Source: Brachionus manjavacas (lineage: Eukaryota; Rotifera; Eurotatoria; Ploima; Brachionidae). From it: DNA of 64,000 nt. A program made the position numbers and the translations under genes. The notes below the pieces were generated by a model. That model searched no databases. It saw nothing but the letters and a program-made list of their open reading frames with translations, and was not told the DNA's origin. This document shows, one piece after another, positions 55,103-64,000 of the stretch (position 1 is the stretch's first letter; each line of letters starts with the position of its first letter). The DNA is taken from positions 5,966,501 to 6,030,500 of the forward strand of contig JAHQIY010000001.1 of the NCBI GenBank assembly GCA_019054805.1. Direction: 5' to 3'.

Positions 55103-55882
55103 TTAATCAGTTTTTTCGTGAGTTTTCATATGAGTCTTTAAGTTGCATTGTAACGAAAACTGCTTGTTACATTTACTGCATGCGAATTGCTTCTGCCCAG
55201 AATGAATGAGCATATGATTTTTGAGATTTGTCGTTTTGGTGAATCCTTTGTGACAAAGCTGACATTTGAAAGGCCACGTGCCGTCATGGGTGTGCATATG
55301 AGAGCGCAGGTCGCCAGGAGTCGAAAACGACTTGGCACACTTGGTACACTTGTGAGGCTTGTCACTAGTATGGGTCAACTTGTGATAGTACAAATTTGAA
55401 CTGGCGGTAAATTTTTTACCGCAAACATTGCATTCATGAGGCTTTTCACCCGAGTGTATCCGCACATGAGTATTGAGTGAAGACGAGGTGGAAAAGGCCT
55501 TACCGCAAGTTTCACACACATGCGGCTTTTCGCCCGTATGCACTCTAATATGTCTTTGTAGCAGAGATGGCCGGTCGAACACTTTGGCACAAGTTTCACA
55601 CTTCCACTCTTTCTTTTGGCGTCTAGCCTTGGGAACAAAGTCCTCATGAATTGAAGAGTTGTTCGATCCAGTTGAATAGCCCGAAGAGTTGAGGCTAGAT
55701 TCCGCCTGATTGGGAAGTGAAAGACTGGCTACCATGTAGCTAAAGTAGTGGTTAGTCAAGGGCTGAAATGGAGCACGGTCATTCAAGCACTGACGCTTGA
55801 TGTCCGACACTGGTCCTTCGACTGGCAACTTTCGCTTGCTAGAAAAGTCAGCCGAAAGTATGTTCTCTATCATGAAAGACAT
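55103..55882 (-). CDS. Six-finger C2H2 zinc-finger transcription factor (single exon)
   Basis: A protein of 259 residues. The first residues MSFMIENILSADF contain an eh1-like motif (FxIENIL), which in other factors recruits Groucho/TLE corepressors. Residues 14-92 are low-complexity Ser/Asn-rich with a basic KARRQKK stretch. Six consecutive C2H2 fingers fill 93 to about 256, with TGEKPH-type linkers; distinctive are SSSLNTHVRIHSGEKPHEC, NLYYHKLTHTSDKPHKC, TPGDLRSHMHTHDGTWPFKC and TNLKNHMLIHSG. All Cys and His ligands are present. An eh1 motif plus six fingers is the Fezf layout, but the finger sequences are not a close match, so I leave it unnamed. It is probably a developmental repressor acting in the nucleus. 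The coding sequence is much GC-richer than its flanks. A TATA box lies 51 bp upstream. Confidence 0.85.
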   Translation of the reverse strand: MSFMIENILSADFSSKRKLPVEGPVSDIKRQCLNDRAPFQPLTNHYFSYMVASLSLPNQAESSLNSSGYSTGSNNSSIHEDFVPKARRQKKEWKCETCAKVFDRPSLLQRHIRVHTGEKPHVCETCGKAFSTSSSLNTHVRIHSGEKPHECNVCGKKFTASSNLYYHKLTHTSDKPHKCTKCAKSFSTPGDLRSHMHTHDGTWPFKCQLCHKGFTKTTNLKNHMLIHSGQKQFACSKCNKQFSLQCNLKTHMKTHEKTD

Positions 55883-55932
55883 TTGCTTAATTTAAATTAC
55901 GTAATCTGAAATTTAAGGTAAACTAATCGAGG

Positions 55933-55940
55933 TATTTATA
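55933..55940 (-). promoter_or_regulatory. TATA box of the zinc-finger gene
   Basis: TATAAATA on the minus strand, 51 bases upstream of the ATG at 55882. A TTTCAG between them could be a spliced-leader or 5'-UTR acceptor. Confidence 0.55.
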
Positions 55941-57806
55941 CAAGAATGGATGTTTGTCAATAGCCAATCGATTAAATTGAAAATTGGCCAATTAGTGGAG
56001 CAAATTGGTGGGCAAAAATAACAGCTAGATGAGATTTAAATTCTAGTCACCGCCCATGATTTTATGATTCCATTCACATAGTTTACAATTCGGTTGTTCG
56101 TAAAACAATGTCTGGTTTTAATCAAGATAAGTCTAATTAGTTATTACCTGGAATAAAATAAAAACTTACCGATTGGGATAAGCTTTTGAATTATTTAAAC
56201 TATTTCATTCATTTATTCCGTTCTATTGACTTTTTTCTCTAAAGTCAAAAGTCACCACTGCCGAAATTCCACTCTTTGTTTATTTACTAATTAAAGCCTT
56301 ATTTGCACATCTCAACAAAAAAGAGCATATTTGTCACCAGCATCAGTTGTTCTTATCAACTAAAATTAAATTTCATTTTAAAATTTTTTCTTTTTAGTAG
56401 ATGGTAATTTAAATAGACTTTTACTTTCTTAATATTTTGACATAATAAGTATAGGATTTGTTAACGTGTGAAAATATGTTTAATTTAGACTCTATTGGAT
56501 TTCCTTAGTGATCCTTGATTTAGTATCTTGGTAAAGTTTTTATGCTGAAACTGTCACTGGTTGCAACATAAAATGAATATATATAAAAAGAGTTTTAATA
56601 TGATCAGTTTTTTTTTATTTTCTTGAATAAAGATATTATTTCTAAATCAGTCTTTGAACATTGTTAGCTATGTCTAAAAAGAACTGAGAATTCACCCTGT
56701 TAGGCAAGATAATGGTCCGTCAACAGGATTTTAGGATTGATCAATTTTCTAGCGACTAAACCTTGATGTTGTCTTTAGTTTCAAAGATTTTGCTGCATCA
56801 TAGTTGTTAAAATTTTTAAAATATTTAAGTAGAAAATTTAAATACATAACTTGATTTCTTTTCAGCATCGCATAAATTTAAAATTACTGATTTTTTTTTG
56901 AAAAAAAATTTTTTCAATGTTTAAAATATCAATTTTTTAAGAAAAATAGATTTCAAAGCAAATTATTTGATTTCATTTGATCCAGGCAAATCTTTGGTTC
57001 TTATGAGACAAAAATTAAAAAAAAATTAACAAAATACTCATTTTATTTATTTATTTCAAAAACAACTGTTAGGTGATGAAAAGAAAATCCAAAAAAGAGA
57101 CAAAAAAGAAATAGACTTGTATTATTTTAAAAGAGATGATTTTCAAATCACATGCTTAAAATTTAAATATTTTAAAATAAAATAATATAAATGAAAGTGA
57201 ATATTAGATAAAAACATCAATTTAGTCTTTATTTTTTAATGGTTTCGTTGTCAAGATCACTTTTGCTGATTTAAATTTTCTGGGACGTTTAATAACAGTA
57301 TTCATTCTATTTTAATTTTTTTAGTATGATATATTTAGGAGGACTTAAAGGATAAAATAGATTTTAGTTTAAGAGAAAAATATTTATCTATTTAGTTTTT
57401 GAAATTACTATCAGGTGACGCAAAGATATCAGGGGGATTTGGTTGTAAGTAAAGTAAAAAGATTTTATTTATTAATATAATAATTTAAACTGAAATTTGA
57501 CCGGCTGGAATGGAGACTTAGCTACATGATCAAAATAAAAAGTGAATGTTGAAAAAAAAAAGAATAAATTTTTAAATAAACAAAAATATATTTTCAATCG
57601 AAAAGTAACCCCTAACCTTTCTAAATCTTTATAGGATCATATTTTATTTTGAATTTTTTATATCTACTTTTCTTAATTTTTACCTTTAATCTGAGTAAAA
57701 AAATAATTTCCTTGTCAACTTCATTCTCAGAAACTAAAATTATCAAATTCTTTTATATTTATTTTATTCATTTTTCTAATTAAAAAAACTTTGTATTTTT
57801 TCCATG
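55941..57806. other. Upstream region of the zinc-finger gene
   Basis: No genes recognised. The first 700 bases are less A/T-pure than most spacers in the window and may hold regulatory sequence. Confidence 0.4.
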
Positions 57807-57890
57807 ATGGTTCAAACGAAGGTTGTTGCCATTCAGATGATCTCATTGGGGTTTTCCCCATTTTTTTTATTATTTTATTTATTCTGAAAG
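57807..57890 (+). repeat. Dispersed short repeat family B, copy 1
   Basis: TTCAAACGAAGGTTGTTGCC, then CATTGGGGTTTTCCCC and a T/A-rich tail. It matches 61221-61310 over about 75 bases with scattered differences. Confidence 0.6.
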
Positions 57891-58757
57891 GGAACAACAA
57901 TCATAAAAAAAATAGATAAAGATGAAACTTAGATCCCAGTGATTTAGCAAGACATATTCCGATAGCTGACTAATTACTATAAACAAGCTAATCTACTACT
58001 ATGGGCGAACAAGAACTGGAACATATGAAACTCATGTTCAAATATATAAAATACTAATCTTAAAAAATGTTTTTATTAATTGATTCTAAAATTTCCCAAT
58101 TATTAATTTGAAAAAATAAAAATAAAATATTTGTGTTAAAAATTTTTTTTAAACTATTTAAATAATGAAAAGAGATTTCTTTCTTTCTTTGATATTCAGC
58201 TATTTTTTAGGTAATGAATGGGTTAATTTTCATATCAAATCAAATAAATGAATATTTTTTTAGTCAAATGAGAATATTAAATTATAAATAAAATGTCATT
58301 AATAATGCATTTTTACTCTTAAACAATTTTTAATATTAATAACTTTGCAAAAAATTCAGAATCTTTATTTAAAAACTAGAAAAAGTACCAATCTTATTTA
58401 AATACAATTAAAAATTGGAAATTAAAAAATTAATTAATTACAAAAGACTGAATTTTCTTTAAGACTTATTGAAATTTTTATTTTTTTTTTTCGGTTTTAG
58501 CATCCGAAAATGGAGCAGTATTTTTCTCAATAATAAATGGTAAATTTTAATCAAATTCAGATAACTTTTTTTTATTATGTTTTACAAATCTATCAAAACA
58601 TTTTAATTTTTAATCTGCATTAATTTTAAATTTTTCAGAGGGAAAATAAAAGCAGAAAATTTGTCGCCAAATAACCTTGGTTTCGGATTAAAGCAACCAG
58701 TTATGCTATTGTCGGTTTAAATCTTATTTTCCGAAACACAAAAATCTTTCAACTATT

Positions 58758-58880
58758 TTATTTGTTTGTTTAATTTTGCCGAGTCTGAGCTTCTTCAGAT
58801 TAAAAAAATCAAAATATAAATTAAATAAAGAATAAATTTTATTAATAAAATTAGAGAAAAATTGTTTTATTATTTTATTT
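58758..58880 (-). repeat. Dispersed short repeat family A, copy 5
   Basis: On the minus strand TTTTTAATCTGAAGAAGCTC followed by AGACTCGGC and an A-rich AAACAAACAAATAAAAT tail, preceded by a T-rich leader. Confidence 0.6.
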
Positions 58881-58919
58881 ATCGAATTTTAATTTAGAAA
58901 ATTTTTTTTTGAAAATTAC

Positions 58920-59800
58920 TGATTACCTCTCTACAAGTGAGAGTCTGTGTGATATTTTGAAGATATCTCTTAAAAATAAATTTTGTAAAAGACCGAATAA
59001 TTATATGATGTAATCTTTCAGATTAAAGAAAAGTCAAAAGTACTCGAAAGTTTTGGTAATTAGTGCTAGGACGGATCCATTTAACTTTTCGGAGTGTAAA
59101 GCTATCTCTCAGCATGAATCGCATTTAGAAAAGTAGCAATTAAGCTCTAGATGGTAATTTAATGATTTTTTGCTCACACCTTTTCAAATCTTACATTAAA
59201 CAACAAAATTCGAGATATTAATCGAAAATATTTCTAGCCTAATCATAAACATGCATGTCCAAAAGAAAGTATATCATGAAGATTAAAATCTGATTGTTTG
59301 TATTGCCACAAATTTTGTTTGTTGATAATTATCGATAGTAATCGATACTCAATTGAGAATTGGCTTCTTGGGATGTTCTAAAAGATACCTCGAGATACTT
59401 TACCTGGTCTAACAGTTGGATGTGTGACTAGTGTGACTTGGAGCTAAAGTCAAGTGAAGCAGTTAAAAGATTAGGATTAGCTGAATGATACTCTAGAATT
59501 GCAGAGCATAATTGAATTTTTACAGGTATTGTAAAAACTAATTTTATTTCAAGAGGTTTTCATGGGCATTTAATGCTTGTGTAAACATTAATGCCATGTT
59601 TTGCTCAAGAGGTGAGCTATAATTGTGATTTTTGGCTAATCACCTTTTACAGATCACTTACTGTGATTAATTTTTACACTTGGCTGGTTAAGTGATTAAA
59701 AGACATGGTCATCGAATTATCAGCAAAAGTGCACTTGGCATTAATTTAAGTCAATTAATAAAGTTCGATTATTAAGTCAAATGTTTGAATCTAATAGAAG
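58920..59800. promoter_or_regulatory. Candidate distal regulatory or noncoding-RNA region
   Basis: About 900 bases of mixed-complexity sequence without a sustained open frame, in contrast to the A/T runs on each side. It has many TAAT/ATTA-type words, GTGATTA repeats, ATCGATA words and an inverted pair CATTAATGCC/GGCATTAAT (59587-59596 and 59737-59745). It lies about 3 kb upstream of the zinc-finger gene and 0.4 kb from the small gene at 60172. The assignment is inference from composition only. Confidence 0.25.
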
Positions 59801-59939
59801 AGTTTTTTGATTCAAGCGTGGAATTTTTGGAAACTGATTATTGAAATAAAAATTATAAAAAATAATGAAATACTTATAATTTTTTAAATCAATAATTTGT
59901 CACCAACTCAGTTGTTCTCTTAACAACAAAATTCAATAA

Positions 59940-60045
59940 AATTTATTCCTTTTTAATGTCTTTTTCTTAGCTTTTATTTTTTTTTTAATTATTATTTTTT
60001 TATCTGAAAGAGCTTGGTTAAGATGTACAAATAAATACTTGTTTT
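59940..60045 (+). repeat. Dispersed short repeat family A, copy 6
   Basis: A pyrimidine-rich leader (TTTTTAATGTCTTTTTCTTA) leads to TTTATCTGAAAGAGCTTGG and an A-rich AAATAAATA tail. Confidence 0.5.
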
Positions 60046-60171
60046 TAGTTTATTTATTTCAATGATTGATGTAAAAAATAAAATTTAAAGAATTAAAAGA
60101 AAAAAAGTGAAAAATCGATTAAGGTAAAAATCTTCATATTTTGATTCTTTTCTTTTCTTTTCTTTCCAGCA

Positions 60172-60532
60172 TTAGCAGGATTTTGTGAGTTCTTTAAATT
60201 TTCTTTTGCAGGTCTCATCTCCAATTTTTCTTAAACATTCATCTATTGAGTCATTTATACCATTTGCTTTATTCTTAGCAAACGCTTTCTTTCTAAGTTC
60301 TACGAGTTGGAGTACTTAAAATAAAATAAAAATAACAATGGTCTTTACTTTAATACTGATTTGAACCTAATGGGAATAAAATCAAGGCCTGAGGCATTGT
60401 CCAACGCTGAACTAAAAAAAAAGAAAAAATTCAGAGTCATAAAGTCAATTCATTTAGAATATAAGACTGTGATGGTTCTATGCTCAACAAGGAGTAAATA
60501 AAGATAAAAACAAACTTACGGTTTAGTAACAT
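60172..60532 (-). CDS. Small three-exon gene, unrecognised 66-residue protein
   Basis: Too fragmented for ORF calling. Exon 1 (60532-60520, ATG plus 10 nt, donor GTAAGT), exon 2 (60411-60367, after TTTTTTTAG) and exon 3 (60314-60172, after TATTTTAAG) sum to 201 nt and read through in frame. Introns are 108 and 52 nt. The protein begins MLLNLQRWTMPQALILFPLV, a possible short hydrophobic anchor or mitochondrial-type N-terminus. A basic helix (ELRKKAFAKNKANG) follows, then a C-terminal part with three Cys (ECLRKIGDETC and a final KSC). The second donor is GTTCAA, which is non-consensus and the weak point of the model. A small mitochondrial or membrane-associated factor is one possibility, but I recognise no family. 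Confidence 0.5.
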
Positions 60533-61220
60533 TTTCCCGGTTTAAAAAAATTAAAGCTAAAACTAATAGTTGATATGCTGCTTAATTTTTAATTGAATTA
60601 AATAAAAAAATAAAAGTCAATAAAATGTAACATGCTCAAATGTTGGCGTCTGGAATAGATCCATTTAAATTAAAATTCAATCAAGTTCGAATGTGACAAA
60701 TCTAAAATATTTTATTGAATTTAATTCTTTACAGAATTTTGAATAAAGCAAAATTTGAAAAAAAGAAAAATAAAAATGGTAGTTTTTTCAGTTTAATTAT
60801 ATCTTTTTTTTTTAATAAATATTGAATTATAAAAATTCTGGATAATTTTATCCGCTTTAAAAGCGGCGAAAATATACGATGGGGAAAAAATAAAGTTTTT
60901 AAAAAATTTTGAATGTAAAACCAACATCACACAATTATATTACATCAGAACTCTGCTTAACTCTCCAAATTTAGTAAAATTTTCTGGTAATTTGTTTTGT
61001 TCTTTTTATCTGAATTTTACAAAATCAAATTCTTTTATAATTATTTATTTTTCTTGAGTTAGAGCAAAAATTGATTAAAACCAAAATATGGTTTTTTTTC
61101 CGATTTTTTTTCTTTTTTTTTTGTTCTTTTTAATGTGAATTTGCTTTTAAATTAATTTTATCACTTTTTTCATGTTTTTTTATCCAATTTTATTCTAAAT
61201 TTATCAATTTTTCTTTTCAA
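60533..61220. other. Intergenic stretch
   Basis: A/T-rich. Two adjacent palindromes, GGATAATTTTATCC and CCGCTTTAAAAGCGG (about 60840-60866), overlap by the CC and are the only structure noted. Confidence 0.5.
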
Positions 61221-61310
61221 TGCGGGCTCAAACGAAGGTCTTGCACCATTCGAACGTGCCTTGGGGTCACCCCCTAAATCATTTTTTAAATAAATAAATA
61301 AAATATGCTT
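61221..61310 (+). repeat. Dispersed short repeat family B, copy 2
   Basis: GGGCTCAAACGAAGGTCTTG, then ACCATTCGAACGTGCC and TTGGGGTCACCCCC, ending in AAATAAATAAATAAAA. It has the same order of words as 57807-57890. Confidence 0.6.
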
Positions 61311-62796
61311 TTTAAAATTCAAAATATTTAATTAAATGAACCTGAACAAGAATTGCTAAACAAATGCGATGACAATGAAGATGAAACTGTGATAATTTAG
61401 TAAAAATTAAGTATTTAATATAATATATTATATTTTACGTAAATTTTGGTAAAATCGTTCCTAAATGCTTACGGCCAAAAAATGAGGATTTTGGTAAGAA
61501 ATATTTAAAAATTTACTTCTTTTCCAAATATTCAATTAATTTCATTTTTAAAAATTTTAAAAAATTTCAACATTCCAAACCGTTTCTTACTAAATTTGAC
61601 AATTTGTCTTTTCCACATACCAACAATTTACAAAAATGATATTTTTTTTTTGGTTAATTTTTCATTCTAAATAAGCTAATAAAAAATCATAAGAATTTAA
61701 ACATGAAATAAAAAAAATATTATAAATAAATTTCTCTTTTAAATTGTCTCAAAATAGTTAAAATCGTATGTTTTGATATGCTTCGAAACTTAAAAAATAA
61801 TTGTCAAAAATGGAACTAGGAATGCAACTTTTATGTAGCTATGATCATTTTGGTGCAAAACATAATTGAATTTTATAATTTTGCTGGTTCACTGCAATTG
61901 TGTTATGCTCGACTATTGCGATTTCGGAGTGTGTTTCTGATAACGATTGAAGCCTTAAAGTTACTTTCAAATTCAATTTATGCGCCATTTTAAATTAATT
62001 TGAAAAGCTTTACTTAAAAAAGGTTATTATGAAGAGAAAGATGCTACGTCTTTAGTTCTTATTTAGTTGCATAGCTTAGGTTTTGAATTTTTCTAATTCT
62101 ATACAAGACTTGAGTTTAAGACAAAAAAATTAACAAACAAAATTTTAATAAAAAAAATTAATTTTTCTAATATTTTATTTTCTTCAATTCTAATTGAGCA
62201 TAACTACTTGAACTAAGTTTGATTAGTTAGTTCGAGTGAACAAAAGATACCCACAAGACCATTTTTAGCTCTAGAAAAAAAAAATTCAAAATATTGATGC
62301 AGATTTTTCTTAATGAATATTAAAATTAATTTTTTCTAAAGTCACAAAATTCTGCTGAGGATTTCTAATTGATTTTAAAAATTTTCATACTGTCTTACTA
62401 TGGGACTTGAACTTGATTTAAATTAAATATTTTTTAAAAACGAAGAATTAATATTTATTTTGTTTAATGTAATAAAAATGGTTGAAAGTTAATTTTGGGT
62501 TTTAATTTTTTAAATTTATTGTTGAAAAAACTTCAATCCTTTTTCAATAATTAAAGAAAAATTATTTTTATACTGCTTTTTTTTTCTCAATTTTTAGTTA
62601 AGCTAATTTACTTGTTTTCTTAATAAAATTATTTTTATTTAGAACAAAAGACAAATTTTAAAACTAAATATAATTCTTTTTTTAAAAATATTTCAAGTCA
62701 TGTATTCAATTGAAAAAAAAATCAAAGACATTTTTGACTTTACTCAGCCCCTTCCGCTGATCTTTTCAAAAACGCAATTTAAGCTCTAAGAAATAT
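61311..62796. other. Intergenic stretch upstream of cathepsin B
   Basis: A/T-rich. A GC-richer patch at 61840-61990 carries a 50-codon plus-strand frame without homology. Nothing else recognised. Confidence 0.5.
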
Positions 62797-62803
62797 TATA
62801 AAA
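62797..62803 (+). promoter_or_regulatory. TATA box of the cathepsin B gene
   Basis: TATAAAA, 45 bases upstream of the ATG at 62842. Confidence 0.55.
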
Positions 62804-62841
62804 TCAAAAAATCATTCAAATAGACACAATAAAGTCTAAAA

Positions 62842-63914
62842 ATGAAGCTAATAATAACTGTGTTGCTAAGTATTGTCATAGGCTTGGCAAAAAGCAGCAA
62901 TGACATGTACTATATTGAGCCATTGTCGGACATGATGATTTACCATATAAATCAAAAGCTGAACACAACATGGAAAGCTGGTCGAACAAAATTTTATGAC
63001 TGGTCAATGGTTTCGATAAAAAGACAATTGGGAGTTCCCTTGGATCATGTAAACCAAATAACTGACAACTTACCAATTGTCAATCATGTCTTGGACAGAG
63101 ATATACCAGAAGAATTTGACTCAAGACAAGCATGGCCTGATTGTCCAACTATAAAAGAAATTCGAGACCAAGGCAATTGTGGTTCATGTTGGGCGATTTC
63201 AGCAGTCGAAGCTATGTCCGACAGAATATGTGTTGCCACCCAAGCCAAACTAAACCGACATTTAAGCACAGAAGATTTGCTATCATGCTGCAAAACTTGT
63301 GGCTTTGGATGCAATGGTGGATACCCGGCTTTCGCCTGGGAATACTATAAACGAAAAGGTATTTGTAGTGGCGGTAATTATAAATCAAATGAAGGATGCA
63401 AACCTTACAGTATTGAAGACTGTGAGCACCATGGTCATGGTGAGCGTCCTCCATGTCAAGGCGAATCAAAGACTCCAAAATGCGAAAATCATTGTACCAA
63501 CTCAGACTATAACATAACTTATGACAATGACAAGTCGCGTGGTCAATCTGTATACACTGTTAAATCAGAAGAACAAATTCAATTGGAATTGATGAAGAAT
63601 GGTCCTGTTCAGACGGCTTTTACTGTCTATGGAGACTTTTTGAGCTATCAATCTGGCGTTTATCAACACAAGACTGGAAATCAATTGGGTGGTCATGCGG
63701 TCAAATTGGTCGGATGGGGTGTTGAAGATGGCACCAAATACTGGCTAATTGCTAACAGTTGGAACTACGATTGGGTATTAAAATTAAGATTAAAAACAAA
63801 ATTTAAAAAAAAATTTATTTAAAGGGTTTGGATGGTTTCTTCAAAATATTGAGAGGTAAAGATGAATGTGGCATTGAGAAAGGTGTTGTTGCTGGAGGTA
63901 TTAATGTTGTTTAG
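62842..63914 (+). CDS. CTSB: Cathepsin B-like cysteine protease (2 exons)
   Basis: A papain-family (C1A) lysosomal or secreted protease. Exon 1 (62842-63774) and exon 2 (63825-63914) join in phase 0 across a 50-nt intron to give 340 residues, the usual length. It has a signal peptide ([18 protein letters not shown]) and a propeptide with an N-terminal NQK/TTWKAG element. The mature enzyme starts near residue 88 (IPEEFDSR). The oxyanion Gln and catalytic Cys116 lie in [10 protein letters not shown], His285 in [11 protein letters not shown], and Asn305 in ANSWNYDW. The occluding loop [12 protein letters not shown] (194-205), with its His pair, identifies cathepsin B and its dipeptidyl-carboxypeptidase activity. 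The second exon supplies [18 protein letters not shown], which completes the family's C-terminus. All catalytic residues are present, so it should be active. A poly(A) signal lies at 63970-63975. Confidence 0.96.
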
Positions 63915-63969
63915 ATCTGTGTACAGATTTGATTTTTAAAAAGTTAAAGTTAAACTGTTTTTAGATTCA

Positions 63970-63975
63970 AATAAA
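63970..63975 (+). terminator. AATAAA poly(A) signal of cathepsin B
   Basis: It lies 56 bases after the stop codon at 63914. Confidence 0.6.
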
Positions 63976-64000
63976 GCTTCAAAAGCAAACTTAAACATTT

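Noticed and set aside
61815-61990. 50-codon plus-strand frame beginning MIILVQNIIEFYNF
   Set aside because: No homology, no splice support; probably chance in a slightly GC-richer patch.
63084-63517. Frames overlapping cathepsin B on both strands
   Set aside because: Shadows of the cathepsin B coding sequence.
1-64000. CRISPR arrays, bacterial operons, rRNA or intact tRNA genes
   Set aside because: None seen. Tandem runs are ATT/AAT microsatellites, genes have spliceosomal introns, and no B-box sequence with a matching cloverleaf was found by eye.

Overview
The window is nuclear DNA from a very AT-rich animal, roughly a quarter G+C by eye. Genes carry many short GT-AG introns of 39-57 nt, intergenic DNA is poly-A/T rich, and DNA transposon and LINE relics are everywhere. 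The conserved genes are metazoan: EGF/Kunitz secreted proteins, a neuronal calcium sensor, a Shisa-like protein and cathepsin B. My best guess is a monogonont rotifer such as Brachionus. That is inferred from composition, intron size and gene content, not shown by any single marker.

Layout. 0-11 kb: an orphan two-exon gene enclosed by a 46-bp inverted repeat, a broken piggyBac transposase, RPLP1 (+) facing a Shisa-like gene (-) only 60 bp away, and a second, diverged copy of the orphan gene on the other strand. 11-23 kb: gene-poor and repeat-rich, with a 544-bp element that has long inverted ends and an exact 8-bp target duplication, fragments of an unrecognised gene, an alpha-tubulin pseudogene and a pogo-like relic. 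23-39 kb: six minus-strand genes in a row up to the calcium sensor: a 16-EGF plus Kunitz secreted protein, a 7-EGF secreted protein, UFD1, EIF2B2 and an NCS-type calcium sensor (five clear genes, plus the shared intergenic repeats between them). 39-43 kb: nested transposons, including a hAT-like MITE inserted at the end of a piggyBac-like element, and a decayed LINE. 43-52 kb: plus-strand genes for a secreted Cys-rich protein, a four-pass membrane protein whose 2.5-kb last intron is full of transposon relics, a PAN2-like protein reduced to its WD40 half, and CCDC86. 52-55 kb: three LINE 3' ends, two with (ATT)n tails. 55-64 kb: a six-finger C2H2 factor, a long gene-poor upstream region, a small three-exon gene, and cathepsin B.

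The genes do not form one pathway. RPLP1, EIF2B2, CCDC86 and UFD1 are housekeeping genes (translation, ribosome biogenesis, ubiquitin-dependent extraction). The EGF, Kunitz, Cys-rich and cathepsin B products are secretory or lysosomal. Most exon joins given here are mine, chosen by reading frame, splice signals and protein similarity.

Most interesting: the orphan gene pair with its inverted-repeat frame, the truncated PAN2 paralogue, a dispersed short repeat ending in a small hairpin (at least six copies), and several small spliced genes that simple ORF calling misses.
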